Below the pieces are notes generated by a model, which saw nothing but the letters and a program-made list of their open reading frames with translations, did no database searches and was not told the DNA's origin. From Palsa-504 sp963769715 (GTDB taxonomy: Bacteria; Actinomycetota; Actinomycetes; Streptosporangiales; Streptosporangiaceae): 64,000 nt of DNA. The stretch covers positions 1 through 64,000 of the forward strand of contig CAVYNE010000013.1 in NCBI GenBank assembly GCA_963769715.1, read 5' to 3'. The position numbers and the translations under genes are program-made. Positions 9,436 to 17,769 of the stretch are shown in pieces (positions within the stretch are counted from its first letter, which is position 1; each line of letters opens with the position of its first letter).

Positions 9436-9759
9436 GCACCGCCACACAGGCCGCGCAACGCGGCCGGCTAGATCCGGCCGGCTCCACGGGCTTCGGGCCA
9501 GGTAGTCCCGAGGCGGCCGGCCGCCGGGCCAGGCGTATCCCCTGCCTTCGCCGTCCGGCACCTGGCCCACCATCCGACCGGGCCGCCGATCCCGTTTTCC
9601 TGCGTCTGGGACTTCCAGGACTCGACCGGTTTAGGGCTGTGGCAGGAGGAGGAGGAGCTGGAGCACCCTTGCCCGCCCGGCGTTCGGCCGGCGGGTACAG
9701 TAGCGTCGCGGCCAGCCACACCAGGCCGCGACGATGAGTCCGCTTGAGGAGAGATCTAG
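9436..9759. other. Intergenic region, no gene seen
   Basis: These 324 bases separate the operator of the exporter operon from the rhodanese gene. They contain short GC-rich inverted repeats such as GCCGGCTAGATCCGGC and a purine-rich run (GGAGGAGGAGGAG near 9645), but no open frame with recognisable homology. The last 30 bases hold the ribosome site GAGGAGAG of the rhodanese gene. Confidence 0.5.
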
Positions 9760-10095
9760 ATGAACCAGCCCGTCGCCGTGCCTGAAGTGCTGTCGGCGGA
9801 CCTGCCGGCCGGGGTGTTCCTGCTTGACGTGCGTGAAGACGATGAGTGGACGGCGGGCCACGCCCCCGATGCCGTGCACGTGCGGCTCGGTGAGCTCGGC
9901 GCGCGGGTGGACGAACTGCCCCGCGACCGCGAGGTGTACGTGATCTGCCGCAGCGGCGCCAGGTCCGCCTACGCGGCCCAGGCGCTGACCGCCGGCGGGC
10001 TGAACGCCGTCAACGTCGCCGACGGCATGACCGGCTGGGCCGTCGGGGGCCGCCCCATGATCAGCGAGGACGGCGCCGAACCGCACGTCGCCTAA
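9760..10095 (+). CDS. Rhodanese-like domain protein
   Basis: This single-domain rhodanese of 111 residues has FLLDVREDDEWTAGHAPDA near residue 25, the active-site loop VICRSGARS with a candidate catalytic Cys near residue 66, and GGLNAVNVADGMTGW at the end. Such small proteins carry a sulfane sulfur on the cysteine and pass it to acceptors or detoxify sulfide; the real acceptor is unknown. GAGGAGAG precedes the ATG. Its stop overlaps that of the convergent RecQ gene by four bases. Confidence 0.9.
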   Translation: MNQPVAVPEVLSADLPAGVFLLDVREDDEWTAGHAPDAVHVRLGELGARVDELPRDREVYVICRSGARSAYAAQALTAGGLNAVNVADGMTGWAVGGRPMISEDGAEPHVA

Positions 10096-12266
10096 CCGGA
10101 GGTAGTGGCCAGCGCCAGGGGCAGGGCGGCGCGGGCGCCCGCCTCGCGGAGCAGCCGGACCGCGACCGTCATCGTCCACCCCGTCTCGATGCGGTCGTCG
10201 ACGACGAGCACCGGGCCGTCCAGGCCGCCGACAGCGGCCCGGACGTCGCCGGGCACCTCGAGCGCGAGCCACAGGGAGCTCAGCCGCTGCGCGCTGTTGT
10301 GCCGCCGCGGGCCGGGACCGGCGTCGCTGGTGTAGGCCAGGGCGCCGAGGTAGGGCAGCCGGCCGACGCTGGCGAGCCGCTGGCCGAAGCTGGTGATCAG
10401 CTCGGGCCTGGTGCGTGACGGCAGGGTCAGCACGCCGGCCGGGCGCTGCGCCCAGTCCCAGGCCGCGAGCACCTTGATCGCGGCGGCCACGACCGGCTCG
10501 GTGACCGGCTCGTCGGGCGCGCCCTCGGCCAGCAGCGCCCTGAGCATGACCCCCCAGCCGATGTCGGTGAGCCTGCCGATGGCCCGGCCTGGCTCCGCGG
10601 TCAGCGTGGCCGGGATCTTCCCGGCCACGTCGAGGCCGAGGGCCTTCAGCCCGGTCGGCCACATCCGCCGCGGCTCGACCTCCACGCCCGGGCGCAGCAG
10701 CCGCTCGCGCGCCGCGGCCGCGCTGGCGTCCGGCACGTCGCCCTGGACCCGCTGCCCGGTGCAGTTGTCGCAGCGTCCGCAGGGCGCGGCGGCCGGGTCG
10801 TCGAGCTGCCGGCGCAGGTACTCCATCCGGCACCCGTCCGTCGCCTGATAGGCCAGCATGGCCTGCTGCTCGCGGTCGCGTTCGGCCGCGACCCGTTCGT
10901 AGCGCTCGGCGTCGTAGTGCCACGGCTGGCCCGTCGAGGTCCAGCCGCCGCTGACCCGGCGCGCGGCGCCGTCCACGTCGAGCACCTTGAGCATGGATTC
11001 CAGCCGGCCGCGGGACAGGTCGACGCGGGTCTCGAGCACCCCGGCCGACATCGGCCGGTCCGCCTCGGCCAGGGCCGCGAGGGCGGCGCGGACCTGCCGC
11101 TCCGGCGGGAACGCGAGCGAGGCGAAATAGGCCCAGATGTCCCGGTCCTCGCGGCCCGGCAGCAGGATCACCTCGGCGCGCTCACCCCGCTCACCGGACA
11201 TGGCCCGCCCGGCCCGGCCGATCTGCTGGTAGTAGGCGACCGGTGACTGCGGCGCGCCCAGGTGCACGACGAACCCGAGGTCCGGCTTGTCGAAGCCCAT
11301 GCCGAGCGCGCTGGTGGCGACCAGCGCCTTGACCCGGTTGGCGAGCAGGTCCTCCTCGGCCCGCGCTCGGTCGTCCGGCTCGTCGCGGCCGGTGTAGGCC
11401 GCCACCGTCATGCCCTGCTCGCGCAGGAACGCGGCCGTCTCCTGCGCCGCCGCGACCGTCAGCGTGTAGACGATGCCGGATCCGGGCAGCTCGCCGAGCC
11501 GGGCCGCGAGCCAGCCCAGCCGCTGGTGCGCGGTGGGCAGCGCCACCACCGCCAGCCGCAGCGAGTCCCGGTCCAGCGGGCCCCTGAGCACCAGCGTCTC
11601 GCCGCCCGCGCTCGCGCCGAGCTGATCGGCGACATCCCGGGTCACCCGCGCGTTCGCGGTCGCGGTGGTGGCCAGGACCGGAATCCCGGCGGGCAGGTCG
11701 TCCAGCAGCGTGCGCAGCCGCCGGTAGTCGGGCCGGAAGTCGTGTCCCCAGTCGGAGATGCAGTGGGCCTCGTCGATCACGACCAGCCCGGCGGACCGGC
11801 TGAGCTCGGGCAGCACCTGGTCACGGAACGACGGGTTGTTCAGCCGCTCCGGGCTGACCAGCAGCACGTCCGCGTGGCCCGCGGCGACCTCCGCGTACAG
11901 GGCTTCCCACTCCGCGGTGTTGGCCGAGTTGATGGTGCGCGCGCGGATGCCGGCCCGCTCGGCCGCCTCGACCTGGTTGCGCATCAGCGCGAGCAGCGGG
12001 GACACGATCACGGTCGGCCCGGCACCGCGGGCGCGCAGCAGCGCGGTGGCGACGAAGTAGACCGCGGACTTGCCCCAGCCGGTCCGCTGCACCACCAGCG
12101 CCCGGCGCCCGTCGGCGACCAGGGCACTGATCGCGGTCCACTGGTCTTCCCGCAGCCGCGCGTCATCGCCCGCCAGCGCCCGCAGGCACTTCTCCGCCTC
12201 CTCCCGCAGCCCCATTCCGTCCCCCGGCCCTGCCTGGTTCTGCCGTGCTGCCTCGTCTTCGGCCAT
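10092..12266 (-). CDS. recQ: RecQ-family ATP-dependent DNA helicase with phosphoribosyltransferase-like C-terminus
   Basis: This superfamily 2 3'-5' DNA helicase has about 724 residues. Visible motifs are Q-motif LREDQWTAISAL, Walker A RTGWGKS, VSPLLALMRNQ, the DEAH-type box VVIDEAHCISDWGHDFRPDY, LATTATA, and motif VI QQIGRAGR. A RecQ zinc-binding set follows (CRMEYLRRQL, CGRCDNC). The last 60 residues contain VLVVDDRIETGWT, which resembles the PRPP loop of phosphoribosyltransferases, as seen in a group of actinobacterial RecQ proteins. The ATG at 12266 is chosen; the frame extends to a TTG at 12332, and an ATG at 12206 with a purine-rich leader is an alternative. It is divergent from the FadR-type regulator. 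Confidence 0.88.
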   Translation of the reverse strand: MAEDEAARQNQAGPGDGMGLREEAEKCLRALAGDDARLREDQWTAISALVADGRRALVVQRTGWGKSAVYFVATALLRARGAGPTVIVSPLLALMRNQVEAAERAGIRARTINSANTAEWEALYAEVAAGHADVLLVSPERLNNPSFRDQVLPELSRSAGLVVIDEAHCISDWGHDFRPDYRRLRTLLDDLPAGIPVLATTATANARVTRDVADQLGASAGGETLVLRGPLDRDSLRLAVVALPTAHQRLGWLAARLGELPGSGIVYTLTVAAAQETAAFLREQGMTVAAYTGRDEPDDRARAEEDLLANRVKALVATSALGMGFDKPDLGFVVHLGAPQSPVAYYQQIGRAGRAMSGERGERAEVILLPGREDRDIWAYFASLAFPPERQVRAALAALAEADRPMSAGVLETRVDLSRGRLESMLKVLDVDGAARRVSGGWTSTGQPWHYDAERYERVAAERDREQQAMLAYQATDGCRMEYLRRQLDDPAAAPCGRCDNCTGQRVQGDVPDASAAAARERLLRPGVEVEPRRMWPTGLKALGLDVAGKIPATLTAEPGRAIGRLTDIGWGVMLRALLAEGAPDEPVTEPVVAAAIKVLAAWDWAQRPAGVLTLPSRTRPELITSFGQRLASVGRLPYLGALAYTSDAGPGPRRHNSAQRLSSLWLALEVPGDVRAAVGGLDGPVLVVDDRIETGWTMTVAVRLLREAGARAALPLALATTSG

Positions 12267-12358
12267 GTCCTCATTGGTATCAGCCGCCGCCGTCAATCGG
12301 CCCAGATCGGCGGTATGCGATACTCGGGGCAAACATCGGATCTATCGGGGGCGGGCTG

Positions 12359-13039
12359 GTGGGTGCCTTGGCGGTAACCGACGAGGCGATCGAGAAGATC
12401 AAGGCCATGATCACGTCGGGCGCGCTGCGCGCGGGCGACCGGCTGCCGCGCGAGGCCGTCCTGGCTGCCGACCTCGGGCTGTCGCGCAGTTCGCTGCGCG
12501 AGGCGGTCCGCGCGCTGTCCCTGGTCAACATCCTCGACGTCCGGCGCGGCGACGGGACCTACGTGACCAGCCTGGAGCCGCGCCTGTTGCTCGAGGCGCT
12601 GAGCTTCATCGTCGACTTCCACCGCGACGACACGCTGCTCGAGTTCCTCCGGGTCCGGCGCATCCTCGAACCCGCCGCCACCGCGATGGCGGCGGAGCGG
12701 ATCACCGACTCCGAAAGCGACGGCCTGCGCGCCCTGCTCGACAGCATCGGGCCCGATCCGGCGGCCGAGGACCTAGTGGCCAACGACCTGGAGTTCCACC
12801 GGCGGATCGTGGCCTATTCGGGGAACTCGGTGCTCGCCTCGCTGCTGGAGTCAATGTCCGGGCCGACGACCCGCGCCCGGGTCTGGCGCGGTCTCACCCA
12901 GACCGGCGCGCTGGCGCGGACACTGGCCGAGCACCGCGCCATTGTCGACGCGCTCGCTGCCCACGACCCGGAGGTGGCCAGGTCGTGGGCGACGGTGCAC
13001 ATCGCCGGCGTCGAGCAGTGGCTAGCCTCGGTGCCGTGA
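12359..13039 (+). CDS. FadR-type GntR-family transcriptional regulator (FCD domain)
   Basis: This regulator of about 226 residues has an N-terminal GntR winged helix (LPREAVLAADLGLSRSSLRE, IVDVRRGDGTYV-like loop LDVRRGDGTYVTS) and a C-terminal helical FCD ligand domain (LEFLRVRRILEPAATAMAA, NDLEFHRRIVAYSGN, LAEHRAIVDALAAHD) carrying the Asp/His pattern that binds a metal and an organic acid. GTG at 12359 is the likely start; TTG at 12368 is possible. Its stop overlaps the folB start as GTGA. Regulators of this class commonly control sugar-acid catabolism, which would suit the SDR and aldo/keto reductase genes downstream rather than folate synthesis; that link is inferred. Confidence 0.87.
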   Translation: MGALAVTDEAIEKIKAMITSGALRAGDRLPREAVLAADLGLSRSSLREAVRALSLVNILDVRRGDGTYVTSLEPRLLLEALSFIVDFHRDDTLLEFLRVRRILEPAATAMAAERITDSESDGLRALLDSIGPDPAAEDLVANDLEFHRRIVAYSGNSVLASLLESMSGPTTRARVWRGLTQTGALARTLAEHRAIVDALAAHDPEVARSWATVHIAGVEQWLASVP

Positions 13040-13386
13040 CGGACTACGTATCGGTCAGGGACCTCAGCGTCTCCGCCGTCATCGGCGCGCACGACTGGGA
13101 GCGCGAGATCGAGCAGACCCTCCTCTTCAGCGTGGACATGGCCGCCGATGTGCGCCGGGCCGCCGCGACCGACGACCTGGCGGACGCGCTCGACTACTCG
13201 GCGGTGGCGACGACGATCGCCGCCGTGGTGCGCCAAGGCAAGTTCCAGCTCATCGAGACCGCCGCCGAGCGCGTCGCCGAACGCCTGCTCGCGGATTTTC
13301 CCGTGACCTGGCTCCGCCTCGAGCTACGTAAGCCCATCGCCAACGACGCCTACACCGCTTCGATTACCATCGAACGCACACGCTAA
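13036..13386 (+). CDS. folB: Dihydroneopterin aldolase
   Basis: This 116-residue enzyme of tetrahydrofolate synthesis cleaves 7,8-dihydroneopterin to 6-hydroxymethyl-dihydropterin and glycolaldehyde. The sequence shows the FolB pattern: YVSVRDLSVSAVIGAHDWE at the start, DALDYSAVATTIAAVV in the middle, LIETAAERVAERLLADFP, and VRLEL-type strand LRLELRKPIA with the conserved lysine. The GTG start overlaps the regulator's stop. No folK or folP lies next to it, so it is a solitary folate gene, and coupling to a FadR-type gene is unusual. Confidence 0.9.
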   Translation: MTDYVSVRDLSVSAVIGAHDWEREIEQTLLFSVDMAADVRRAAATDDLADALDYSAVATTIAAVVRQGKFQLIETAAERVAERLLADFPVTWLRLELRKPIANDAYTASITIERTR

Positions 13387-13439
13387 ATTCGATGATCACT
13401 AGGGATTTAGTACCTCCTGCGGTACCAGATCTTTCGCGA

Positions 13440-13888
13440 TCATGAAATGGTTTCCAGCTCAGCCCAAAGCGCGTCCGGGATGGACGTGGAGAGGTAGGCG
13501 ACGTCGCTTGCTATTTCCTCGGAGCTGCGTGCCCCGACCACAGCGGCCGTTACCGCGGTGTGGCGCAAGGTGAACTGAAGGGCCGCCGCGGCTAGTGGGA
13601 CGCCGTACCTGGCGCAAACGTCGCCTATCCGGCGGGCGCGGGCGGCCACGGCGGGCGGGGCCGGGGCGTAGTCGTAGGTCGCGCCGTCGCCCGCTCCGGC
13701 CAGGATGCCGCTATTGAACACGCCGCCGGCTAGGACCGCCACGCCCCGCCGCAGGCACAGCGGGAACAGGCGGTCGGCCGCCGAGTCGTCCAGCAGTGTG
13801 TACCGGCCGGCCACAAGTACGCAGCCGAAGTCGCAGCGCTCCACGAGCCAGGCCAGCTTCGCCGCCGAATTCATCCCGGCGCCGATGG
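13440..13888 (-). pseudogene. Aldo/keto reductase, N-terminal half missing
   Basis: Only the C-terminal portion of an aldo/keto reductase remains. In frame with the ATG at 13874, homology continues upstream to IGAG, and the pattern IGAGMNSAAKLAWLVERCD, LVAGRYTLLD, ILAGAGDGATYDYAP and VVGARSSEEI is that of the L-fucose/D-threo-aldose dehydrogenase group. About 180 N-terminal residues, including the catalytic Tyr, are missing: at base 13888 the sequence switches to the opposite-strand TnpB remnant. No N-terminal part is found beyond the remnant, so a deletion accompanied the insertion. The product cannot be active. Confidence 0.75.
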
Positions 13889-14162
13889 GTGGAGAAGATC
13901 AAACCCGCGTACACGAGCCAGCGCTGCTCGGCGTGCGGGCAGGTGGACGGGACGTCGCGCGAGAGCCAAGCCGTCTTCCGGTGCACCGCCTGCGGATACG
14001 CCTGCAACGCGGATGTGAACGCGGCCAGGAACATCGCGGCGGGGCACGCCGTGACTGCGCGGGGAGGCGACGGGGCAGCCCGGCCCGTGAACCGCGAACC
14101 TCAACTGCTGCTCCAATCGGCGTAGTAGCTGGAATCCCCGCCTTCAGGCGCGGGAGGATGTC
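13889..14162 (+). mobile_element. tnpB: TnpB 3' remnant with IS605-type right-end hairpin
   Basis: The forward frame starting VEKIKPAYTSQRCSACG encodes the C-terminal zinc ribbon and last RuvC motif of TnpB: two Cys pairs (CSAC, CTAC) and ACNADVNAARNIAAGHA. It stops at 14125. Immediately after is the terminal hairpin typical of this element class, CCCCGCC-TTCA-GGCGCGGG at 14136-14154, followed by AGGATGTCAA. Everything upstream of the zinc ribbon is gone, including most RuvC residues, so neither transposition nor RNA-guided cleavage is expected from this copy. The hairpin region overlaps what would be the scaffold part of the guide RNA in complete elements. Confidence 0.85.
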
Positions 14163-14359
14163 AAGGGAACCTCCTGGTGGCGTGTTCTCCGGGTCTGCGG
14201 CGCGCGCCGGTGCGGGTGTGGGAGAGGTACTCGGAGTGCCGTGTGCCAGGAAATAGATCGGATGTATATGTGATGTCATGGGGGTGTAACCAAGAATCGG
14301 GCGGCCGATATTAAACAGATACGTCTGTGTCATCCGATCTTTGAGGATTTTCGGGCCGT

Positions 14360-15160
14360 CTAGGCTGGCCTCGGCCGCGTGCGCAGTCCTTGCATGCCGC
14401 CGTCCACGGCCAGGGCCGTGCCGGTGGTGGCCCCGGCCAGTGGGCTGGCCAGGTAGGCGATGGCCGCGGCAACCTCGTCCGCGCTGACCAGCCTGCCCAT
14501 GGGCTGGCGCGCGTTGAGCGCGGCACGTTCGGTCACCGGGTCAGGCGCGGCGTCGAGCAGCCTGCTCACCCACGGGGTGTCGGCCGTGCCGGGGTTCACG
14601 CAGTTCACCCGGATGCCCTCGGCCACGTGGTCGGCCGCCATGGCCAGCGTGAGGGCGTAGACGGCCCCCTTGCTCGCGGAGTAGAGCGCCCGCTGCGGCA
14701 GGCCCGCGGTGGCCGCCACCGAGCAGGTGTTGACGATGGCGGCCTGGCCGCGCTCGCGCGCCGCCTGGCGCAGCCACGGCAGGGCCGCCCGGGTGGTACG
14801 CACGATGCCGAGCACGTTCACGTCGAGTAGCCGGTGCCACTCGTCGTCGTCGTTGTCCTCGACCGTCCCGGCCGCGCCGATGCCGGCGTTGTTCACGACG
14901 ATGTCGAGCCGGCTCATCGCGCGGGCGGCTTCGGCGACGGCCGCGCGGACCGCGGCGTCGTCGGTCACGTCGGCGATAACCGGGTAAAGGTCGGTGGTTT
15001 CCTGGGCGGACTTGAACCCTTCAACCCCTTCGGCCCGGTCCAGCACGGTCACGCGCGCGCCGCGGGCGGCCAGCAGCCGGGCCGTGGCCAGGCCGATGCC
15101 CGAAGCGCCCCCGGTGACTAGCGCCGCCATCCCCCCGAACTCAGATGGTTGCTCCGCCAT
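14360..15160 (-). CDS. SDR-family NAD(P)-dependent oxidoreductase
   Basis: This classical short-chain dehydrogenase has 266 residues: cofactor motif TGGASGIGLATARLLA near residue 16, NNAGIG near 89, catalytic Ser in NTCSVAATAG, YSASKGAVYALTL with the Tyr-x3-Lys pair near 160, and the C-terminal GTALAVDGGMQGLR. The closest class I recognise is sugar-acid dehydrogenases such as 2-keto-3-deoxy-L-fuconate dehydrogenase, which would pair logically with the truncated aldo/keto reductase and the FadR-type regulator nearby. The specific substrate is inferred from context and uncertain. A 15-base palindrome covers the start codon. Confidence 0.85.
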   Translation of the reverse strand: MAEQPSEFGGMAALVTGGASGIGLATARLLAARGARVTVLDRAEGVEGFKSAQETTDLYPVIADVTDDAAVRAAVAEAARAMSRLDIVVNNAGIGAAGTVEDNDDDEWHRLLDVNVLGIVRTTRAALPWLRQAARERGQAAIVNTCSVAATAGLPQRALYSASKGAVYALTLAMAADHVAEGIRVNCVNPGTADTPWVSRLLDAAPDPVTERAALNARQPMGRLVSADEVAAAIAYLASPLAGATTGTALAVDGGMQGLRTRPRPA

Positions 15161-15173
15161 ACATTTGATGTAT
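15159..15173. promoter_or_regulatory. Palindrome over the SDR start, candidate GntR-type operator
   Basis: ATACAT-TTG-ATGTAT is a perfect 6-base inverted repeat around three bases. It covers the start codon and immediate leader of the SDR gene. AT-rich elements of this size and symmetry are typical binding sites of FadR-type regulators, one of which is encoded 2.2 kb away. Assignment is by analogy only. Confidence 0.45.
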
Positions 15174-15240
15174 AACGCATGTCGCGACCGTGGTCTAGGG
15201 CCGCCGGAGCCGGGTGCTCAACCGCCTAGGTCGAAGACAG

Positions 15241-16014
15241 TCAGCCGGGCAGGCGCTGCGGCCAGCCAGCCCGTACCTGGACGCCGGGGGCGTACAGCAC
15301 GCTGACCGGGTCGCCCGCCACGGTCAGGCCGGCCGAACTGATGAGGTTCTCATCCAGGTCGCGCAGCGTGGCCCGGTGCAGGGGCCAGCGAGGGTGCTCG
15401 TTCGGCACGTAGAGCGGGTGTCCTGCGTACCAGCCGACGTGCAGGCCCCAGCGAGCGGTGAGGAACTGCTCGAGAGCCGAAGGGCTGGCCACCGGGTCAC
15501 CGACTTGGACCTTGAGCCGCAGGTGAGCGCCCGCAGGACCGGGCCATCGCCTGCTGTTCGTGTAGCTGACCGTGCTGCCGTCACGGGTCGCCCGTATCCG
15601 GGACCACCGGTACGGCAGCCGCAGGCCAGCCAGCGCGGTCACGGCCGGCACCAGCCGGGCGGCATCCAGGGAGAGGAACACGACCCCGCGCCGGCCATCG
15701 GGCCCGGCCGAATAGACGCGGACGTTGATCTCCGGGAACCAGCCGAGGTAAGGCACCGGCGGCAGGCCCGGCGGGCCGACGCGGCACATCAGCAGGGCGA
15801 TCAGCCCGACGTACGTCGTGCCGTCCATGATGTCTGGCGTCACCGACCGCGGCAGCAGCCGGGCAACCCGCTCCGGGTCGGCGGGCCAGTGGAGGAAGAC
15901 GACCTCGCGCCAGTCCTGGTTCAGCAGCGGCCGGCCTGGCCGCGGCGCCTGCGCCGTGACGGGTTCCGGCCGGACCGCCGGCGTACTGCCGCGATCAGTC
16001 AACGGCTGCTCCAC
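15241..16014 (-). CDS. YqjF/DUF2071 family protein
   Basis: This 257-residue protein of the DUF2071 (YqjF-like) family has no known biochemical role. It shows the family's opening LLNQDWREVVFLHWPADPE, then VARLLPRSVTPDIMDGTTYV, YLGWFPEINVRVYS, and GVVFLSLDA with a later YRWSRIR; the fold is related to acetoacetate decarboxylase. No signal peptide or membrane helix is visible. GTG at 16014 is the first start after the preceding stop. It is transcribed away from the poorly organised region on its right and has no obvious functional partner nearby. Confidence 0.85.
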   Translation of the reverse strand: MEQPLTDRGSTPAVRPEPVTAQAPRPGRPLLNQDWREVVFLHWPADPERVARLLPRSVTPDIMDGTTYVGLIALLMCRVGPPGLPPVPYLGWFPEINVRVYSAGPDGRRGVVFLSLDAARLVPAVTALAGLRLPYRWSRIRATRDGSTVSYTNSRRWPGPAGAHLRLKVQVGDPVASPSALEQFLTARWGLHVGWYAGHPLYVPNEHPRWPLHRATLRDLDENLISSAGLTVAGDPVSVLYAPGVQVRAGWPQRLPG

Positions 16015-16426
16015 TCCGGGTTAGGTGTCGCCGTGCGCATGCCCAGGCATCCGGTCCCTATGACAACCGTCTTGCCCTGGCCCAGGCCAGGGGACACCTG
16101 GTCGACCTGTTCACCGCCTACCACCCCCAAGACGGGCAGCGCCGCATCGACGTGGTGCGGATCAAACGTGAGGACTGGCAGATCACCGTGCCACCGGACA
16201 ATCAGCGCACGGTGCGCCTTCCTCGACGGCGCGGGCCCCATCCCGATCGGACTTGTCCGCGCTGTCCGGATCCGTCCGGTCACGGCACTGTTGGAGCTGG
16301 ATGACGGGTAGCGGGCGGCCGGTTTTGGCTTGCATCTTGCCGTAGGCCGGGTAGGCGCCGGCCAGTTTCGGTCAGCAGCTGGCGCGTTCGCTGTCAGGCA
16401 GGATCCGGGCGCGGAGCCTTGCGCTG

Positions 16427-16454
16427 GTCATGACCCCCGAATGGGGGTCATGAC
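16427..16454. repeat. Perfect 12-bp stem-loop
   Basis: GTCATGACCCCC and its exact complement GGGGGTCATGAC are separated by only four bases (GAAT). The stem is very stable but is not followed by a T-run and does not border a recognisable gene end, so it is not a standard intrinsic terminator. It could be the end of a lost mobile element or a protein-binding palindrome. Confidence 0.7.
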
Positions 16455-16503
16455 ACGGAGGGTCAGTCGCCATGAGAATTACGCGCGTAAAGAAATTCAG
16501 GGC

Positions 16504-16581
16504 CGAGGACGGGCACGTCCTGTCTCCTTCGCCACGGGGGGGGATCGTAGCTAAGGGAGTGGGAGGAGGTGCCCGTCCTCG
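16504..16581. repeat. 13-base inverted repeat enclosing 52 bases
   Basis: CGAGGACGGGCAC at 16504-16516 and its exact complement GTGCCCGTCCTCG at 16569-16581 face each other. The enclosed DNA has a run of eight G at about 16536-16543. The arrangement could fold as a long hairpin or mark a small deleted element; no coding content is convincing. Confidence 0.6.
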
Positions 16582-16956
16582 ACGGCTCGATAGTACCGCC
16601 TCTAATTTGGCCGGAAGTGCGCGCCCGGCCCGGACCCGGAACCGTCCAGCCCGCCGCCGGAGCGTGTCCATTCAGGGGTGAGGTCGGCTGTGGGTTTTCA
16701 TCTTTCCATCGCCTCGGGCAGCTTTGACCCCGGGTCCTGGCGGTTTCTCACTGGTCTGTCAGCAAGACTTCTCACCAATCTGTCTGTCATTTTCCTCGGC
16801 GGCCTCCGGCCCGCGCACCCCCGGCGCCACATAGGAAGCTGCCGGGATGTGGCCCGGGCTGTCCATGGACAGCCCGGCGGTGCGTTCCTGCTCGGTCGGC
16901 TGGTGTGCTAACCAGGCTCCTAGTTAGCTACACCCGCTATGCTTTCGGCCCCGAGG

Positions 16957-17769
16957 TTATGGCTGGAAGTAGACCGTCACGGTCGACCCGCACGGCACCC
17001 TGGTCGTCTCCGGGGGACTCGTTCCCCAGACAAACCCGGCAGGGAAGTTACCGGGCGACGTAGCGCTGTTCCCGGGGAAGATCTTCGCCGTGATTACTAC
17101 CGACTGGAAACCGGCGCTGTGCACGAGGGCGGCGGCATTAGCTGAGGTGGCATCAAGAAGATCCGGCACGAGGCAGCCGGTAGCCGAGGCCGCCGGGGCG
17201 GCAGCCGCCGGAGCAGACGGGGATGATGACGGTGCGCTCCCCACCCTGGTGAGGGTGACCGATTGCTGGCCCGGCACCAGCAGAATCATCGTGTTGCCGG
17301 AAATCGTGACCGTGAGCACGGCGGTAGCAGGTGACGTAGCTTGCACGCAGGTACCCGGCTCATAAAGATTCTCGGTTCCCGCGAAAGTCCCGGGACCATT
17401 CCCTTCTGAGAATGCGCCAATGTCTGTGGCAGCGGGCAAGGAGCAGTTACCGGCCGGAACCTTCAGCACGGTTTTCGTGGTCATGTAGTAGAAGCCGCCA
17501 TCCCCGGTGATGGAATACTGGCCGAGGACGCTGGCGGGGGCTGAGCTGTAGGCGACATCCCATGTCCCTACCGGGCTGGCAGCCGCTGCCGGTGTCGGTG
17601 CCGACGTAACGGCAGCAGGTGCGCTGCTCGGTGTCTTCTTCGTCGCGGAAGCAGCGGCCGAGTGCGGCTGGACTCCCGGCGTGCTCTGCGCCGAGCCCGA
17701 GCAGCCTGTGATGGCAATAGTTCCGGCGAGTGCGAGAGCGCACAGGCCAGCTACGATGCGTACGTGCAT
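16957..17769 (-). CDS. Secreted lipoprotein with C-terminal PASTA-like domain
   Basis: This 270-residue protein starts with a lipoprotein signal (MHVRIVAGLCALALAGTIA with lipobox AITGC, Cys near residue 24), so it should be anchored outside the membrane. A low-complexity Ala/Ser/Pro/Thr linker follows, then a beta-rich domain (VGTWDVAYSS, GQYSITGDGGFYYM), another Ser/Pro/Ala linker, and a C-terminal PASTA-like repeat (VPDLLDATSANAAALVHSAG, VPCGSTVTVYF). PASTA domains bind peptidoglycan or muropeptides in wall-associated proteins. The ATG at 17769 is chosen because it opens the signal sequence; frames further upstream are not conserved in character. Its specific job is unknown. Confidence 0.8.
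   Translation of the reverse strand: MHVRIVAGLCALALAGTIAITGCSGSAQSTPGVQPHSAAASATKKTPSSAPAAVTSAPTPAAAASPVGTWDVAYSSAPASVLGQYSITGDGGFYYMTTKTVLKVPAGNCSLPAATDIGAFSEGNGPGTFAGTENLYEPGTCVQATSPATAVLTVTISGNTMILLVPGQQSVTLTRVGSAPSSSPSAPAAAAPAASATGCLVPDLLDATSANAAALVHSAGFQSVVITAKIFPGNSATSPGNFPAGFVWGTSPPETTRVPCGSTVTVYFQP

Larger units (their letters stand above)
16015..16956. other. 940-base region with gene scraps and hairpins
   Basis: No complete gene is supportable here. At about 16053-16260 the forward frame reads YDNRLALAQARGHLVDLF and RIDVVRIKREDWQITVP, a plausible coding remnant without a start that I do not recognise. A 12-bp hairpin and a 13-base inverted repeat lie to the right and are listed separately. 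The short frame from ATG 16472 (69 codons, MRITRVKKFRAEDGHV) overlaps the inverted repeat and lacks a ribosome site. From 16690 to 16950 I see nothing interpretable. Confidence 0.45.

Noticed and set aside
12070..13035. Long N-terminal extension of FolB
   Set aside because: It would read through the recQ promoter region and the regulator gene out of frame; FolB proteins are about 120 residues.
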